Positions 10,959 through 21,429 of a DNA stretch of 64,000 nucleotides are shown here, piece by piece. The DNA is from Zygnema cylindricum. Taxonomy: Eukaryota > Streptophyta > Zygnematophyceae > Zygnematales > Zygnemataceae. Position 1 is the first letter of the stretch, and each line of letters starts with the position of its first letter. The notes beneath the pieces were generated by a model. That model had not been told where the DNA came from. It made no database searches and saw only the letters and a list, made by a program, of their open reading frames with translations. Position numbers and translations under genes: made by a program. The DNA lies in NCBI GenBank assembly GCA_037447655.1, contig JBBHKE010002013.1:98082-162081 (forward strand), written 5' to 3'.

Positions 10959-11732
10959 GAGGGAGAGAAGGGAGAGGGGGGGCGAGAGGGTATTTTTTGT
11001 TATAAATTGTCGTATTTTTATGTTATGCGATAATATCGAGTTAAAGGAAATATAGAATTAAAAAGAGGGAGAGGGAGAGGGAGGAGGGGAGGGAGAGGGA
11101 GACTCGGTATTTTATTGATTTTCTTTTTTGATGAATATTGAGTTTTTCTTCAATATTTTTTTTAAAGGTTGTAAACCCAATGTCGAGGCAGGTTCCGAAA
11201 AAAAAATTGTACATAAGGTCAAAAATGAAATGAATAACAAAGTCCCACGCAAACTTTGTACTCTTTGTCTGTTTTTTTTTGTTTTTATTATTCTTATAAT
11301 ATGTTTATATATTTCATTGATTTTTTTTTTTTTTATTAATGAGAGTTTTAAAAAGAGCCGACCGAAAAGTGTAAATAATGTCGAAAAGGGGAGCAAAAGT
11401 AAATATAAGAGGATATATTAATTTTAGATTTTGTTCTACTTGTCTTTAATTTTTTTCTTTTTCCGATTGTGCGGGGTTTTTTGGATTTTTTTTGTTTCTC
11501 CTTGATTTATTTGTCTTTTTTAAAACACACTTTTTTTTTTCCCCCTTCATTTTTTTTGGGGGGGACCATTTTTGAGGGTTGGGACATAAAAGTTTGGTTC
11601 CCTTTTTTAACCCTCTTTATTCTTCCTTTATTTTGGAAAACTCAAAAGTTTTTAAAATTTTCAACAAACTATTTTTGTTACTTAAATTTTTTAATCTATA
11701 TCCTCATTCCCTTTTATCTCCACTCCCCCTAC

Positions 11733-11770
<38 letters not shown>

Positions 11771-12300
11771 ATTTTTTTCAATATATTAGTTTCCTAAATC
11801 CAAATTTGTATCTTTTTCTGCAAAAGGTGTCCCAAATGTCCCTTTGAAAATGTATATTTTTATTTACTCTTTTTATTATTATTCTTATGGTTGATAATTT
11901 TACTATCATTTTTGGAATTATTATTATAATGACTCATTATTATTTGTGTTCTTCTTTTTACTTTAATTCTTGTTCTTATGTTTTTTCTTGTTCTTCTTAT
12001 ACTCGTTTATATTTATATGTTTTATATTTTTTTTTTGTTTACATTTATTAATGTTGTGTATGGGGAAAAAAATTATCGCCGTGAGGTGTCCCGATATATC
12101 TCCCCGAAACCAACAAAAGTTTTCGCCGATTATTAACGGTTAGGAGGGGAGGTCCTTATAAAAAGTACGGAATTATAACATGGAATTATGGTATGGAATT
12201 AAAGTACAAAATGATTACGGAGATATTGCGATTGGGGTGGTGGGGGTGTAGGGTTGGTGGCTTTTGGAAAATTTTGCACAATCCATTTCCGTTTCACAGT
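10959..12300. other. intergenic, no gene supported
   Basis: GGGAGAGG tracts (10959-11100), a dispersed repeat at 11150-11215 and T-rich DNA with a T run at 11738-11768. 12080-12300 resembles 63235-63330 in wording (AGTACGGAATT.. AAAGTAC.AAATGA..ACG). I found no sulfite oxidase C-terminal exon. Confidence 0.6.
11150..11215 (+). repeat. dispersed repeat, inverted partner at 13128-13200
   Basis: GTTGTAAACCC..TCCGAAAAAAAAATTGTACATAAG matches the reverse complement of 13128-13200 with about 80 percent agreement by eye. The family is unknown. Confidence 0.65.
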
Positions 12301-12344
12301 ACGGAGTTATCATCGATAGTTATTGACCCGATATTTATCGGTAA

Positions 12345-12765
12345 TTTATCGTGATACATCAGAAATTTACCGCGATACATCAGAAATCTATCGCAATATA
12401 TCGGGATATTTATCGTGATACATCGGAAATTTATCTTGATACATCGGAAGTTTATCGCGATACATCGGAAATTTATCGCGATACATCGGAAATTTATCGC
12501 GATACATCGGCAATCTATCGAGATATATCGGAAATTAATGGCGATACATCGGAAATCTATCGCGACATATCAGAAATTTATGGCGATACATCTGAAGTTT
12601 ATCGCAATTCATCGGAAATCTATCGCGATACATCGGAAATCTATCGCGATATATCGGAAATATATTGTGATACATCAGAAATTTATTGCGATACATCGAA
12701 AATTTATGGCGATACATCGGAAATTTATCGCGATACATCGGAAATTTATCGCGATAATTCTGTGA
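12345..12765 (+). repeat. 21-bp minisatellite (GATACATCGGAAATTTATCGC)n
   Basis: About twenty tandem 21-base units. As 21 is a multiple of three they keep an open frame reading DTSEIYR repeats, which I judge to be accidental. The array sits in sequence with the vocabulary of the local hAT family. It ends in TATCGGTAAG, then TACATATCGGTTATCGGCAA and CCGATACACATCACT, like that family's right terminus. Confidence 0.9.
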
Positions 12766-13127
12766 CCGACATAACGGACCGATGTATTGATTATCGGTAA
12801 GTAAAAAAAAGGTACATATCGGTTATCGGCAAATGGCTACCGATACACATCACTGGTATTTATGAATATTATTCCTTCTTTTCGATTTAAATTATCACAT
12901 TATATTTTATTGAAATTTAATAAATTATATCTATTTTATCAAAAAATAATGCTATCTACAGTATTCATGAACCCAAAAAAACTACAGGTGCTCCAAATTC
13001 TCCAAATTAACAGAGGAAAATCGAAAGGAAACATATCAAATATATAAGAACGATAAAAACGAAAAAAAACCACAGAAAGAGGACCTAATTTGTGTGAAAC
13101 TTTGTTATTCATTAAATTTTCAAACTT

Positions 13128-13200
13128 ATGTACAAAGTTTTTTTCTCCGAGCCTTTCCCGCTATCGGGTTTACGGCCTTCTAAAAACTTTCTAAAAATAG
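13128..13200 (-). repeat. dispersed repeat, inverted partner of 11150-11215
   Basis: See the partner copy; together they flank about 1.9 kb of intergenic DNA in opposite orientation. Confidence 0.6.
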
Positions 13201-13277
13201 AATCAATGTTCCTCAAAAAACAAAAGGAAAAAAAGCTCTCCCTCTCCCTCTCCCTCTCCCTCTCTCTCCTTTCCAAT

Positions 13278-13571
13278 TTACGCCTCCTTCACCTCTATAT
13301 TATCGCACAACATGGAGTCTCGGCAATTTGCGGTTTCAAATCCGTACCGCATTCTTTCGATATCGGCGGTAAAAGTCGATTTATGAGTCCCGACAAAAAC
13401 CGTACTAAAAGTACAGATTGTCTTTTCTAAAGTCGAGAGTAAAAGACTCGTAGTTTCTAAATTTGCGTCTCGTAAAGGTTTCGCCCAATCCGAATTTTTT
13501 TCGGGCTGCCCGAAACGAACGATTCGAATATTTTTTTTCTCTTTCGTGAATTCTTGGGTAACGAAGTTCAG
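13278..13571 (-). CDS. O-fucosyltransferase exon 5 (C-terminus)
   Basis: 97 codons and TAA at 13278-13280. It carries EKTICTFSTVFVGTHKSTF, the conserved end of the fold. Acceptor ATTACAG, phase 0. Confidence 0.88.
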   Translation of the reverse strand: MNFVTQEFTKEKKNIRIVRFGQPEKNSDWAKPLRDANLETTSLLLSTLEKTICTFSTVFVGTHKSTFTADIERMRYGFETANCRDSMLCDNIEVKEA

Positions 13572-16500
13572 CTGTAATGAAAAAATAAAAAAAGGGGGGG
13601 GGAGGGGGGGGAGGGGGGGGAGGGGGGGGAGGGAAGGAATGGCAGGAGGGAAGGGAGGAGAGGGGGGGGGGGAGGAGGGAAGGAGGGGATTCAGATAAAA
13701 GAAATTAAAAAAAAAAAGAAAAAATGTTTGTGATTTTCTTTGGTCTGATTTTTTTCCCCATTTGTTCAATTTGTGGGGATAGTCCTCATTTAAAAAGGGG
13801 AGCAATTTTTTTGCCTCTTTTCTTTTTTTTTCTTGTCAACCTTCTTGGAGAGAAAATATTAATAATAATAGATAATATTTATGCAAAAACGGAAAATATA
13901 TAACCATGATTCTAAATTCACCACCACAGACAAAAAACAACAGAAAAGGACAAAAAACAAATAAAAAAAAACAAAAAATAAATAAAATATCTCACCTCTT
14001 CTGCTTTCGTATTCGTCGCCAAAAACATAGTAGTCAAATTATAAATTCGCATTTTTTCTTTCAAACATAAAATAATTTCGTTTATCGGTCGATAACACCC
14101 ATTTTCCGTACCCGAACACCAATGTTCAAAATCGCCTCTCCGGAGATGAACTCCCATAAAAGGTTCATTTTTAAAAATTTCTTTTACGTAATTTTTTCCA
14201 GCTTCAATAGTGGCAATATGAGGTTGTACGGATAATAAAGATTTACATTTTTGGGATCGAATAAAAGGGGTATCCCACGGAACCGATTGACTTAAACCCA
14301 CAATCCCACTCAAATACATTTCTCCCATAAATAAAACATTTTCCGTAATATTTTGTAAAAGTTTTCGAGCTTGTTCGAGACGAGGATACGGAATCGGAGA
14401 AATTTCCGGTCGAATATTCGGAAGAAATTTAATGGATTTAAAGTGGGAAAACTGAGATCCGTACGGTTCCGTTAAATTTTTCGTTTGACAAGATTGTTCT
14501 CGAAAACATAAAATTTTTTCGACAACTATCGGTTTTTTGTGAATTTTCATATATTCTTGAGTCGACATTATCGTATTTTCTCCGAAACATTCTCGAACGT
14601 GATTCATGTCGAAGGAGACGTGACGGTCGAAATGATCGGAAACTTCGTCTTTATCCGCACTAAATATTAAAGTCCTATTTAAAAAACCCGCTAAATTGAC
14701 AGCGTTGTGATAACAGGCGACTCGATTACTTATCTGAAACAAAAAAAAATAGTAAAAATTAGGAAATTGCCCAAAAAAATATAAAAAATCGCAAAAACGT
14801 TACAGGAAGAAAAAAAAAAAAAAAAAAGGAAAGTTTTTCTGTTAATTTTTGTCCTTGTTATTTAAATTCTAAGTCCGTTTTTTTCCCATATATTACAAAA
14901 TCTTCATAAGAAATTTGCAATCGCAAAACAACGCAAAACATTATCCAAAAAATCTGAAAAGAATCCCCAAAGAAAACTCCAATTTTTTTTCAAAAATCCA
15001 AAAACAAATTAACCCCCAAAAAATCCCACAAAAAAATTCCCCAAAAAAATCTACACTAATTAGGGTGCGGGAAAAAACAAAATTCTCACCCTCCCATAGG
15101 CGCATCTCATGAGGAGATATTTGTCGTTTTGTGGAACCCAACTCATACTCCCCTCTTTCTTGTACCCCTCCGCCCATTGGCTGCTGTACAGTCGGGAGGG
15201 GGGACAGCTGCAGATAAGACAAAATAGAGAAACGACAAAAGGATGTAAAAAAATAAGAATAAGAAAAAATGAGGATTGGGACAACAAGGATAAGACTAAT
15301 GAGAAAAGACGTTAAGAATAAGACAAAATCGGAATGAGACAAAACGAGGGGGTTAAGGCACAACCGAATCGAGACAAAATATGAATAGGACAAAATAGGA
15401 ATAAGACAAAAAAAGAAGAAACAAAATGTTCAAATGTCAAAGTCATGGGGGGCACAGGAGCCGTCAGATAAGACAAATATGAAAGGAGGGAGGGAGGGGA
15501 GAGAGGGAGGGAGGGAGGGAGAGAGGGAGGTGAGGGAGGGGGGGAGGGAGGGAGTGAGGGAGGAAGAGGGCGAGGGAGACGGGGATGGGGAGAGGGGGAG
15601 GGAGGGAGGGAGGGAGGGAGGGAGGGAGGGAGGGAGGGAGAGAGAGGGAAGGAGGGAGGGAGGAAGGAAGGAGGGAGGGAGGAAGGAAGGAGGTAGGGAG
15701 GGAGGGAGGAAGGAGGGAGGGAGGGAGGAAGGAGGGAGGGAGGGAGGGAGGGAGGGAGGGAGGGAGGGAGGGAGGGAGGGAGGGAGAGAGAGGGAAGGAG
15801 GGAGGGAGGAAGGAAGGAGGGAGGGAGGAAGGAAGGAGGTAGGGAGGGAGGGAGGAAGGAGGGAGGGAGGGAGGAAGGAGGGAGGGAGGGAGGGAGGGAG
15901 GGAGGGAGGGAGGGAGGGAGGGAGAGAGAGGGAAGGAGGGAGGGAGGAAGGAAGGAGGGAGGGAGGAAGGAAGGAGGTAGGGAGGGAGGGAGGAAGGAGG
16001 GAGGGAGGGAGGAAGGAGGGAGGGAGGGAGGGAGGGAGGGAGGGAGGGAGGGAGGGAGGGAGAGGGAGAGGGGGAAGGAGAGGTGGATGGGGGAGAAGGG
16101 GAGGGGGGTAGGGAGGGAGGGAGGGAGGGAAGGAGGGAGTAGTTTCCGTACGATTCTTCAGGAGTCTCCTCTTCCTTGGTTTTTCTCCTTTCTGCTGGAA
16201 ACTGCAAAAAAAAAAAAAAAAAAAAATTAATCCCAAATACCCATTTGTGACCTCTGGAGCACCCTAAAAAACAGAAAAAAACAAAAAAAAATAACAAATA
16301 AAGTAAAAAGTATATAAAAAAAAAGGAATAAAGAGAATTGGAGAAAAAGGACAAACCTCATTTATTTCCTGTCGCGACTCAACGCCCGCTTTGCGCCCCA
16401 TTTTCGTTTTTTCAAAATTTATTTTTTGGGGAAATTTTTTAATGCTTTTTTTATTTTGGATCTCTAATTCCGAACCAGTTTTCTCTAATTTCATAAAATT

Positions 16501-16716
16501 TTCAAATTTTTTTGGAGTTTTTGTTTCCAAAAGTTTCTCAAAAACACCAAAATCATATCCTTTCGATTCCCCGAAAACCCCATTTTTATTTAAAGCCCAT
16601 TTTTGGGCCCCATTATTGCTTATTTCCGTTTTTTGGGGGGTATTATAAACCCCATTTAGTACCGAAAATATCGCTGTCGTATTAAATAAAAAATAAAAAA
16701 TATTTAATCCCACCAT
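13278..16716 (-). CDS. GDP-fucose protein O-fucosyltransferase family, five-exon gene, 519 aa
   Basis: Family members transfer fucose from GDP-fucose to proteins or glycans as type II membrane enzymes of the Golgi or ER. Five exons (16716-16357, 16201-16152, 15207-15090, 14733-13996, 13571-13278) join through GT..AG introns in matching phases to 520 codons including TAA. The start was chosen because MVGLNIFYFLFNTTAIFSVL gives a short N-terminus and a hydrophobic signal anchor (about residues 4-25). Residues 25-160 are a low-conservation stem. YLLMRCAYGR joins ISNRVACYHNAVNLA (about residues 167-190), the conserved N-terminal fold, with LNRTLI just after. GVHLRRGDF (370-378) carries the family's catalytic arginine region, and STFTADIERMR (487-497) is the C-terminal nucleotide-binding motif. 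It looks intact. Which fucosylation target it serves cannot be told; it resembles plant O-fucosyltransferase-like proteins more than the animal Notch enzyme. Its 3' end faces sulfite oxidase. Confidence 0.9.
13594..13692. repeat. GGGGGAGG tract in O-fucosyltransferase intron 4
   Basis: About 100 bases of G with scattered A on the plus strand, which is CT-rich on the gene's sense strand. Confidence 0.9.
13996..14733 (-). CDS. O-fucosyltransferase exon 4 (catalytic core)
   Basis: 246 codons from ISNRVACYHNAV to ATNTKAEE. It contains GVHLRRGDFEHWC. Acceptor TTTCAG, donor GTGAGA. Confidence 0.93.
15090..15207 (-). CDS. O-fucosyltransferase exon 3
   Basis: It encodes SSQWAEGYKKEGSMSW and DKYLLMRCAYGR. 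Acceptor CTGCAG, donor GTGAGA. It ends in phase 0, directly before the conserved NRV motif of exon 4. Confidence 0.85.
15484..16137. repeat. (GGGA)n tract with higher-order repeat, O-fucosyltransferase intron 2
   Basis: About 650 bases of GGGA tetranucleotides on the plus strand (CCCT on the sense strand of the gene). A block containing GAGAGAGAGGGAAGG and GGAAGGAGGTAGGG recurs at about 15640, 15786 and 15924, so there is a 138-146 base higher-order unit. Open frames here are artefacts. Confidence 0.92.
16152..16201 (-). CDS. O-fucosyltransferase exon 2
   Basis: A 50-base exon reading FPAERRKTKEEETPEE, acceptor TTTTGCAG, donor GTACGG. It ends in phase 2, exactly what exon 3 needs. The intron after it holds the 650-base GGGA tract. 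Confidence 0.75.
16357..16716 (-). CDS. O-fucosyltransferase exon 1
   Basis: 120 codons from ATG at 16716 to donor GTTTGT. It encodes the signal anchor and stem region. The open frame extends upstream, so a longer N-terminus is possible. Confidence 0.75.
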
Positions 16717-17712
16717 TTCTTTTACTTCTTTTCTTAAAAATCGAATTAAAACATATATATATTTATGTAGAAAAATACATAAAATAAAAAAGAGAGGATG
16801 GTTGAAAAGGAAGGAGGAGAAAAATAAAATAAAATAAAAAATGCGAAATATTCGATAGAAAGAAGTAAAATTGGAAGAAAATATCCGTTTTTCAAAAAAA
16901 GACAAAATCGGCTGAAGGCGGTTGATTTCCGTACATAAGTACAAACACAAAAAGTAAATAAAAGGTACAAATTTGTGCTACAGTACTATACTGTAGTTTT
17001 TGACAGGATTCCTCAATGTTGTCGTCTCCTGTGTACGGAATTCGTACGGATTGACTTTTGAAAAACTTGAGATTTTTGGTCAACAGCTGGCCGTATCGAT
17101 GATGTGCAAAAGATCTGAGAAACGACAAAACACGTGACGCAGATTCAGAAATCTGACGACCGAATCTTCGCTGACGAATGACCAAAAAGATCTTCGTGAC
17201 ATCTGACGTGGACAGTTCAGAGAATTATTTTGTCGTCTAGTTGACAGCCGCGTCTACCGTACGGTAATTTCCCAATCATAACGCAATCTCCATGAAATGC
17301 GGCGGCAAAAAAAACCTGCCCACGCGGTTATTTTTTGTCGTTTTTCGTATTTTTTGCGATTTTGACATTTTTTTGCTAATCTTTCGCCACGTGTCAAATG
17401 GTTTGCTGGATGGACAAGTGGCAGAAAAGCTGACAGGTTGTGGCAGAAAAGGCGCGCGAAAATTCAGGTGATCCAATCATATAAGACAGAAGATTTTTGT
17501 CGTTTTCTGCAACTTGCAAAATTTGAAGGACAAATACTTCAGTAAATATTGAAAGACTTTTTCTTGTGTGTAAAAGACTTATTTTAATTTTTACGTGATG
17601 ATTTGTCACATTTTGTCGTTTTTTGCCAACTTTTGCTAAAAGACTTTTTGCTCCACCGACCATCGTTATTAGAGTCGATAACATTTTGCGACCTTTTTTT
17701 GGCCGAAAATCA
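16717..17712. other. upstream region of the O-fucosyltransferase gene, no coding exon supported
   Basis: 16717-16990 is A/T-rich. 16990-17700 is of mixed composition with several TTTTTGTCGTTTT words and CCGTACGG-like motifs, and could hold the promoter or 5' UTR. I could not place a TATA box or start site with confidence. Confidence 0.4.
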
Positions 17713-17720
17713 TAAAATAC

Positions 17721-17893
17721 TACACCGCTAATCGTTATTAGTGTTTTTTTACACTAATAACGATTAGCGGTATAGTGTTGGGTATCGAGGACCACTTGCC
17801 GATATTCGATATGTACCGAATTTTAGGTACCCGATAATCGATATATCGCTTCGATATATCGAAAAGCCGAATATCGCAATATTTTGCGATAAT

Positions 17894-17946
<53 letters not shown>

Positions 17947-18210
17947 CTTTTTTTTTTTCAATTTTTTTTTCCTAAAGCGCCCCCCTACCCCCCCCCCCCC
18001 CCCCGTGGTGTGCGCTCCGTACGATTCTTCGTACTGTTTTCCGTACGATTTTCCGTACTTTTTTCTGTACGGACACCCACCTTTTACCAAATATATCGCG
18101 ATAATTTATGTTGGTAACGGTACAATATATTGAGGCCTCTGACCGATCGATAATCGATATATCGAATATCGGGATTATCGCGATATGATTTTACCCGATA
18201 CCCAACACTA
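17721..18210. mobile_element. hAT-type non-autonomous element #1
   Basis: The right end reads CCCAACACTA and the left end TA..GTGTTGGGTATCG, with the first TA split by a nested hairpin repeat. The element is flanked by a perfect 8-bp duplication, TAAAATAC (17713-17720 and 18211-18218). Eight-base duplications and TA(G)NG termini are hAT features. It has no transposase. The internal TATCGCGATA-rich DNA includes a TA microsatellite (17896-17931), a C run and CCGTACG motifs. Confidence 0.85.
17723..17772. mobile_element. hairpin TA-inserted repeat in the first TA of hAT #1
   Basis: The arms CCGCTAATCGTTATTAGTGT and ACACTAATAACGATTAGCGG pair perfectly around a T run. TA flanks both sides and the hAT terminus resumes right after, as expected for a mariner-like insertion duplicating TA. 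Confidence 0.75.
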
Positions 18211-18218
18211 TAAAATAC

Positions 18219-18311
18219 TGTTAATAACATTATTTAAGGGAGCCGGGCGACAATCGGCTACGTGTCTTTACACTAAATTAGTATATGATAAATTCAAATG
18301 CCACATTAACA
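18219..18311 (+). repeat. unclassified dispersed repeat (family U), copy 1
   Basis: TTAATAACATTATTTAAGGG and a later TACACTAA recur at 36050-36140 (inverted) and 63711-63810. The part before hAT #1 (GGCCGAAAATCATAAAATAC, 17701-17720) belongs to the same repeat, since 63711 reads through the junction uninterrupted. Confidence 0.65.
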
Positions 18312-18327
18312 CAAATTACTAGTACAG

Positions 18328-18537
18328 TACACCGTGAATCGCTATTAGCGTTATGAAATAATTAGGGTTAAAAAAATATTAGAGTAATTAACGCTAATTG
18401 GGAATTTGGGGATTTTCAAGGAAATGATTTACACGAGTTTGTTCTTTTAAAATATAATTAATAATTCTATTTGAGAATTTGGGTCAGAATTTAGGGGCGC
18501 GGAATTAGCCTTCTATACGCTAATAGCGATTCACGGT
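18328..18537. mobile_element. TA-inserted MITE with 24-bp inverted ends
   Basis: It opens ACACCGTGAATCGCTATTAG and closes CTAATAGCGATTCACGGTGT, perfect inverted repeats about 210 bases apart. It is inserted in the terminal TA of hAT #2, as the hairpin repeat is in hAT #1. Related single ends are seen at 220-245, 36160-36180 and 42603-42625. Confidence 0.75.
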
Positions 18538-18821
18538 GTAGTGTTGTGTATCGCCAAGAATTTTTTCGCGTTAAAACCGATACCGATATTTATTGGTTAT
18601 CGGATGCTCAAGGATCCCTATATATCGCTCCGAGACCACAAATTCCTTATCGACGATAAGTACAAAACATTTAGTGCGCTATATAATATTACTTAATAAT
18701 ATATTGTATTATATAATTGACTGTGTATAGCGTGGCATGCCACGTATGGAAATCTGTTCCATTCTTTGTATTACGAGAGTTTAGTACGGACAGCGACGCA
18801 CATTAAATTTAACAAATTTAT

Positions 18822-19292
18822 AAGTGTTGTGTATCTGCAGGAAATTTATCGCGATAACACCGATACTGATAGTTATCGAATATCGAATGATCAGGGGTCC
18901 CAATATATCGCTTCAAGACCAACAAATTCCTTATCGGCGATAAGTAAAAAAAATATAATACGCTATGTAATAGTATTTTATAAAATATTGTATTATATTT
19001 TTTAGTGTATATAGTATGGCATGACACGTGTAACAATATGTTCCGTACTCTTGCATAACGGAATAGCGACGGTTTTGTACAGCGGAATAAACCGTACAAT
19101 TGTACAATACGAACCGTACAATTATCGCCGATGGTAATCGGTACCGATGTTATCGCGATAGAAAATCGATGTTATCGGTGTTTTATCGGCAATAACACCG
19201 GTTTCGATGTATCGTGACAATATATCGATTATCGGCAAGCCAAAAAAGGTACATATAGATTATCGGAAAAACCTTGCCGATACAAAACACTA
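18822..19292. mobile_element. hAT-type non-autonomous element #3
   Basis: 471 bp with left end AAGTGTTGTGTATC and right end CCGATACAAAACACTA. A perfect 8-bp duplication AAATTTAT lies at 18814-18821 and 19293-19300. It contains TATCGCGATAACACCGATA and GCGATAACACCG-type words common to the family. Confidence 0.9.
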
Positions 19293-19315
19293 AAATTTAT
19301 AATAGTAGTTTATAG

Positions 19316-20159
19316 TAGTGTTGGGTATCGGGTTGATTCATATCGCGATAATTTTGATATTCGATATATCGAATATCGATCGAGCAGAATCCTCGATATA
19401 TCGTACCGAGACCAACATAAATTATCGCGATATATAGTATTATTTTAAATTTAATATTTTATATTTCTATATAATATATAATTTTAGCGAAAAAGACAAA
19501 TTGTTTGATACGCCACGTACGACGTGATTTTTGTTCCGTGACTTAAAGTAGACGCCGCAAAATGTAACCGACAAAAAAACACTAATTCTGTAATTCATAT
19601 AGTTACTTATTTCGGGTATGGTTACATGAGGTCATGAGGAGGTCTTTGTAATAGTACTGACAACAAGATTTATGTATTACAGAAGCCTCGATTATATCAT
19701 GTATTGACTGTAAGTTTTTACATACGTGTTTTGATTTGAGTGGTTCCTTGTAGGTTAAAAATATTTTAAATCGTCAAAGATTTGAAAACCGACCATTTTC
19801 GTATAGAAATCCGTACTTGCTTATTATGTACGTGTCTTTCGCAAGTGTACCACGTCAATGTACCTCAAAGATCTCCTTCAGTGTGCCAACTTTCATGAAA
19901 AAACCGTATTTCTTTTCGGCAAAGACGTTACGGTCACCTTGTCCGAAGGCACGTGACATTGGAGACCTGCGAAAATTTTCATCTTTTTTTAATGCCTCGA
20001 TATATCGGCGATGCGATATATCTGCAATATATTGGAGATATATTGGCGGTATATCGCGATAATTTGATTTTCGATTTATTAAAGCGATATATCAATTATC
20101 GGGTACCTAAAGTTTGAATATATAAAATATCGGCAAAAGGTCCTCGATACACAACACTA
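19316..20159. mobile_element. hAT-type element #4 (TAGTGTTGGG subfamily)
   Basis: 844 bp from TAGTGTTGGGTATCGGG to CGATACACAACACTA. Flanks GTTTATAG and GTTTATTG give an 8-bp duplication with one change. The interior is unlike #3, so this is a second subfamily. Confidence 0.8.
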
Positions 20160-20320
20160 GTTTATTGTCCTAAACTTATAGTTCGGCCACTGAAAATTTG
20201 AATTACATGGTAATATCTAACTTTTTTGAAAGCAAAATGAACAAAACAATCGGATTGCCACCATTTTCTGCCACCATTTCCTACTACCATATAAGTAGTG
20301 TTGTGTATCGACGATAGTTA

Positions 20321-21333
20321 TATAATTGTGTGACCTCTATTGGCCCACATAATTTCCAGCCTATATGAAGCTTATAGGATAATATTTGCACCAATGACTT
20401 TAACACCAAATATCAAGCACGCGGTCAAGCAAGAGTTCTGACCAGCTTCACCCCTGAGAATGCCCGACTCCCTTGAGTGAGACGCATTTTTTTTTTCTGC
20501 ATTTGCTCCCCTGAGCTGTAAGTTATGGCTGGCCAAAGATGGCTTATAAAAACAAAAGACCTCAAAAAGAGAGGCGGCTACCTCTAAAATTCCTAAGTCA
20601 TAAACCCCTCTCTAAACCCCCTTTCTATTGAAGTACGACTCCAACCACAGGACTGTGCAGTACAGAAAAGTACAGGTGCCAAAGTACTTTTTGTACGGCC
20701 ATTGTACGACATGGCCACAAAGGTGACGCCTGTCACATCCGGACTCGTTAAGATGCGTCCCGGAGATTGTGGAAGTCAATGAGATGCTGCCATGTGTCAT
20801 CCGGTGTGACAGTGACCGCAAACCGCCAAAGTGACTATTCCGCAATGTCGGCTTGCTCCATGGACGTCCAATCGGACATCGACTTTTGATACAAGACGTT
20901 GAAACAAATGTCCGTATCATTTGTTTCGTCGGGTACATTGCGTACAACTGAATCTATATTCTTACATCCGTTTCCCTAGTTAAATGAAATCACCTACGTG
21001 TACATGTTTAAATACATATCACACCCCATATATCCTAGCACTGGTCGTAGACTATAGGACAAAGCTATCGGCTACTCTGACGGACGGTACGTACCAAGAT
21101 CAAATCCTGGTTCCGACAACCACCTTTTGGTAATGGGAACTATTTCCGTTGTCTCTCCTAGACAGCACAGGCAGCCATGGCTCTGGCTCCTTCTCATTCT
21201 CCAGTCTTCAGTGACTGCGGCAAGTGTGGGGATTTGGAGAGTGGGGCAAGAGGCAAGTTGCCCTAATTGTGTTCCTTTTCTTTTCCTTTTATTTTTATCT
21301 AAGATAGACCTTTTAAAATACATTATTTCAACA
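20321..21333 (-). repeat. 3' LTR of Copia A
   Basis: On the minus strand it begins TGTTGAAATAATG and ends near CACAATTATA. Immediately upstream is the polypurine tract AAAATAAGGGGAG. Confidence 0.88.
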
Positions 21334-21346
21334 CTCCCCTTATTTT
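21334..21346 (-). other. polypurine tract of Copia A
   Basis: The minus strand reads AAAATAAGGGGAG directly before the LTR start TGTTGAAAT, the usual plus-strand priming site of Copia elements. Confidence 0.8.
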
Positions 21347-21429
21347 CTATTCTATCTTCTGTTTAAATACACATTTCTCTCTGCAAAATACTAACTTAGG
21401 GGAAGGCAATGGTTTTGTTATCATGTGTG

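Noticed and set aside
12351-12800. 149-codon frame of DTSEIYR repeats as a repeat protein
   Set aside because: The 21-base unit is a minisatellite in transposon-like DNA with no flanking gene structure; the frame is expected by chance.
10959-13277. Missing sulfite oxidase C-terminal exons beyond the gap
   Set aside because: I looked for the conserved C-terminal segments on the plus strand and saw none.
15430-16354. Long Ser/Leu/Pro frames and Gly/Arg/Glu frames over the GGGA tract
   Set aside because: Period-four repeats of GGGA leave all frames open. The real exon ends at 16152 with a phase-matched donor.
20612-20947. Frames inside the Copia LTRs (also 22562-22762, 33397-33836, 24592-24952)
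   Set aside because: They recur only because the LTRs are repeated; LTRs of this type do not encode proteins.
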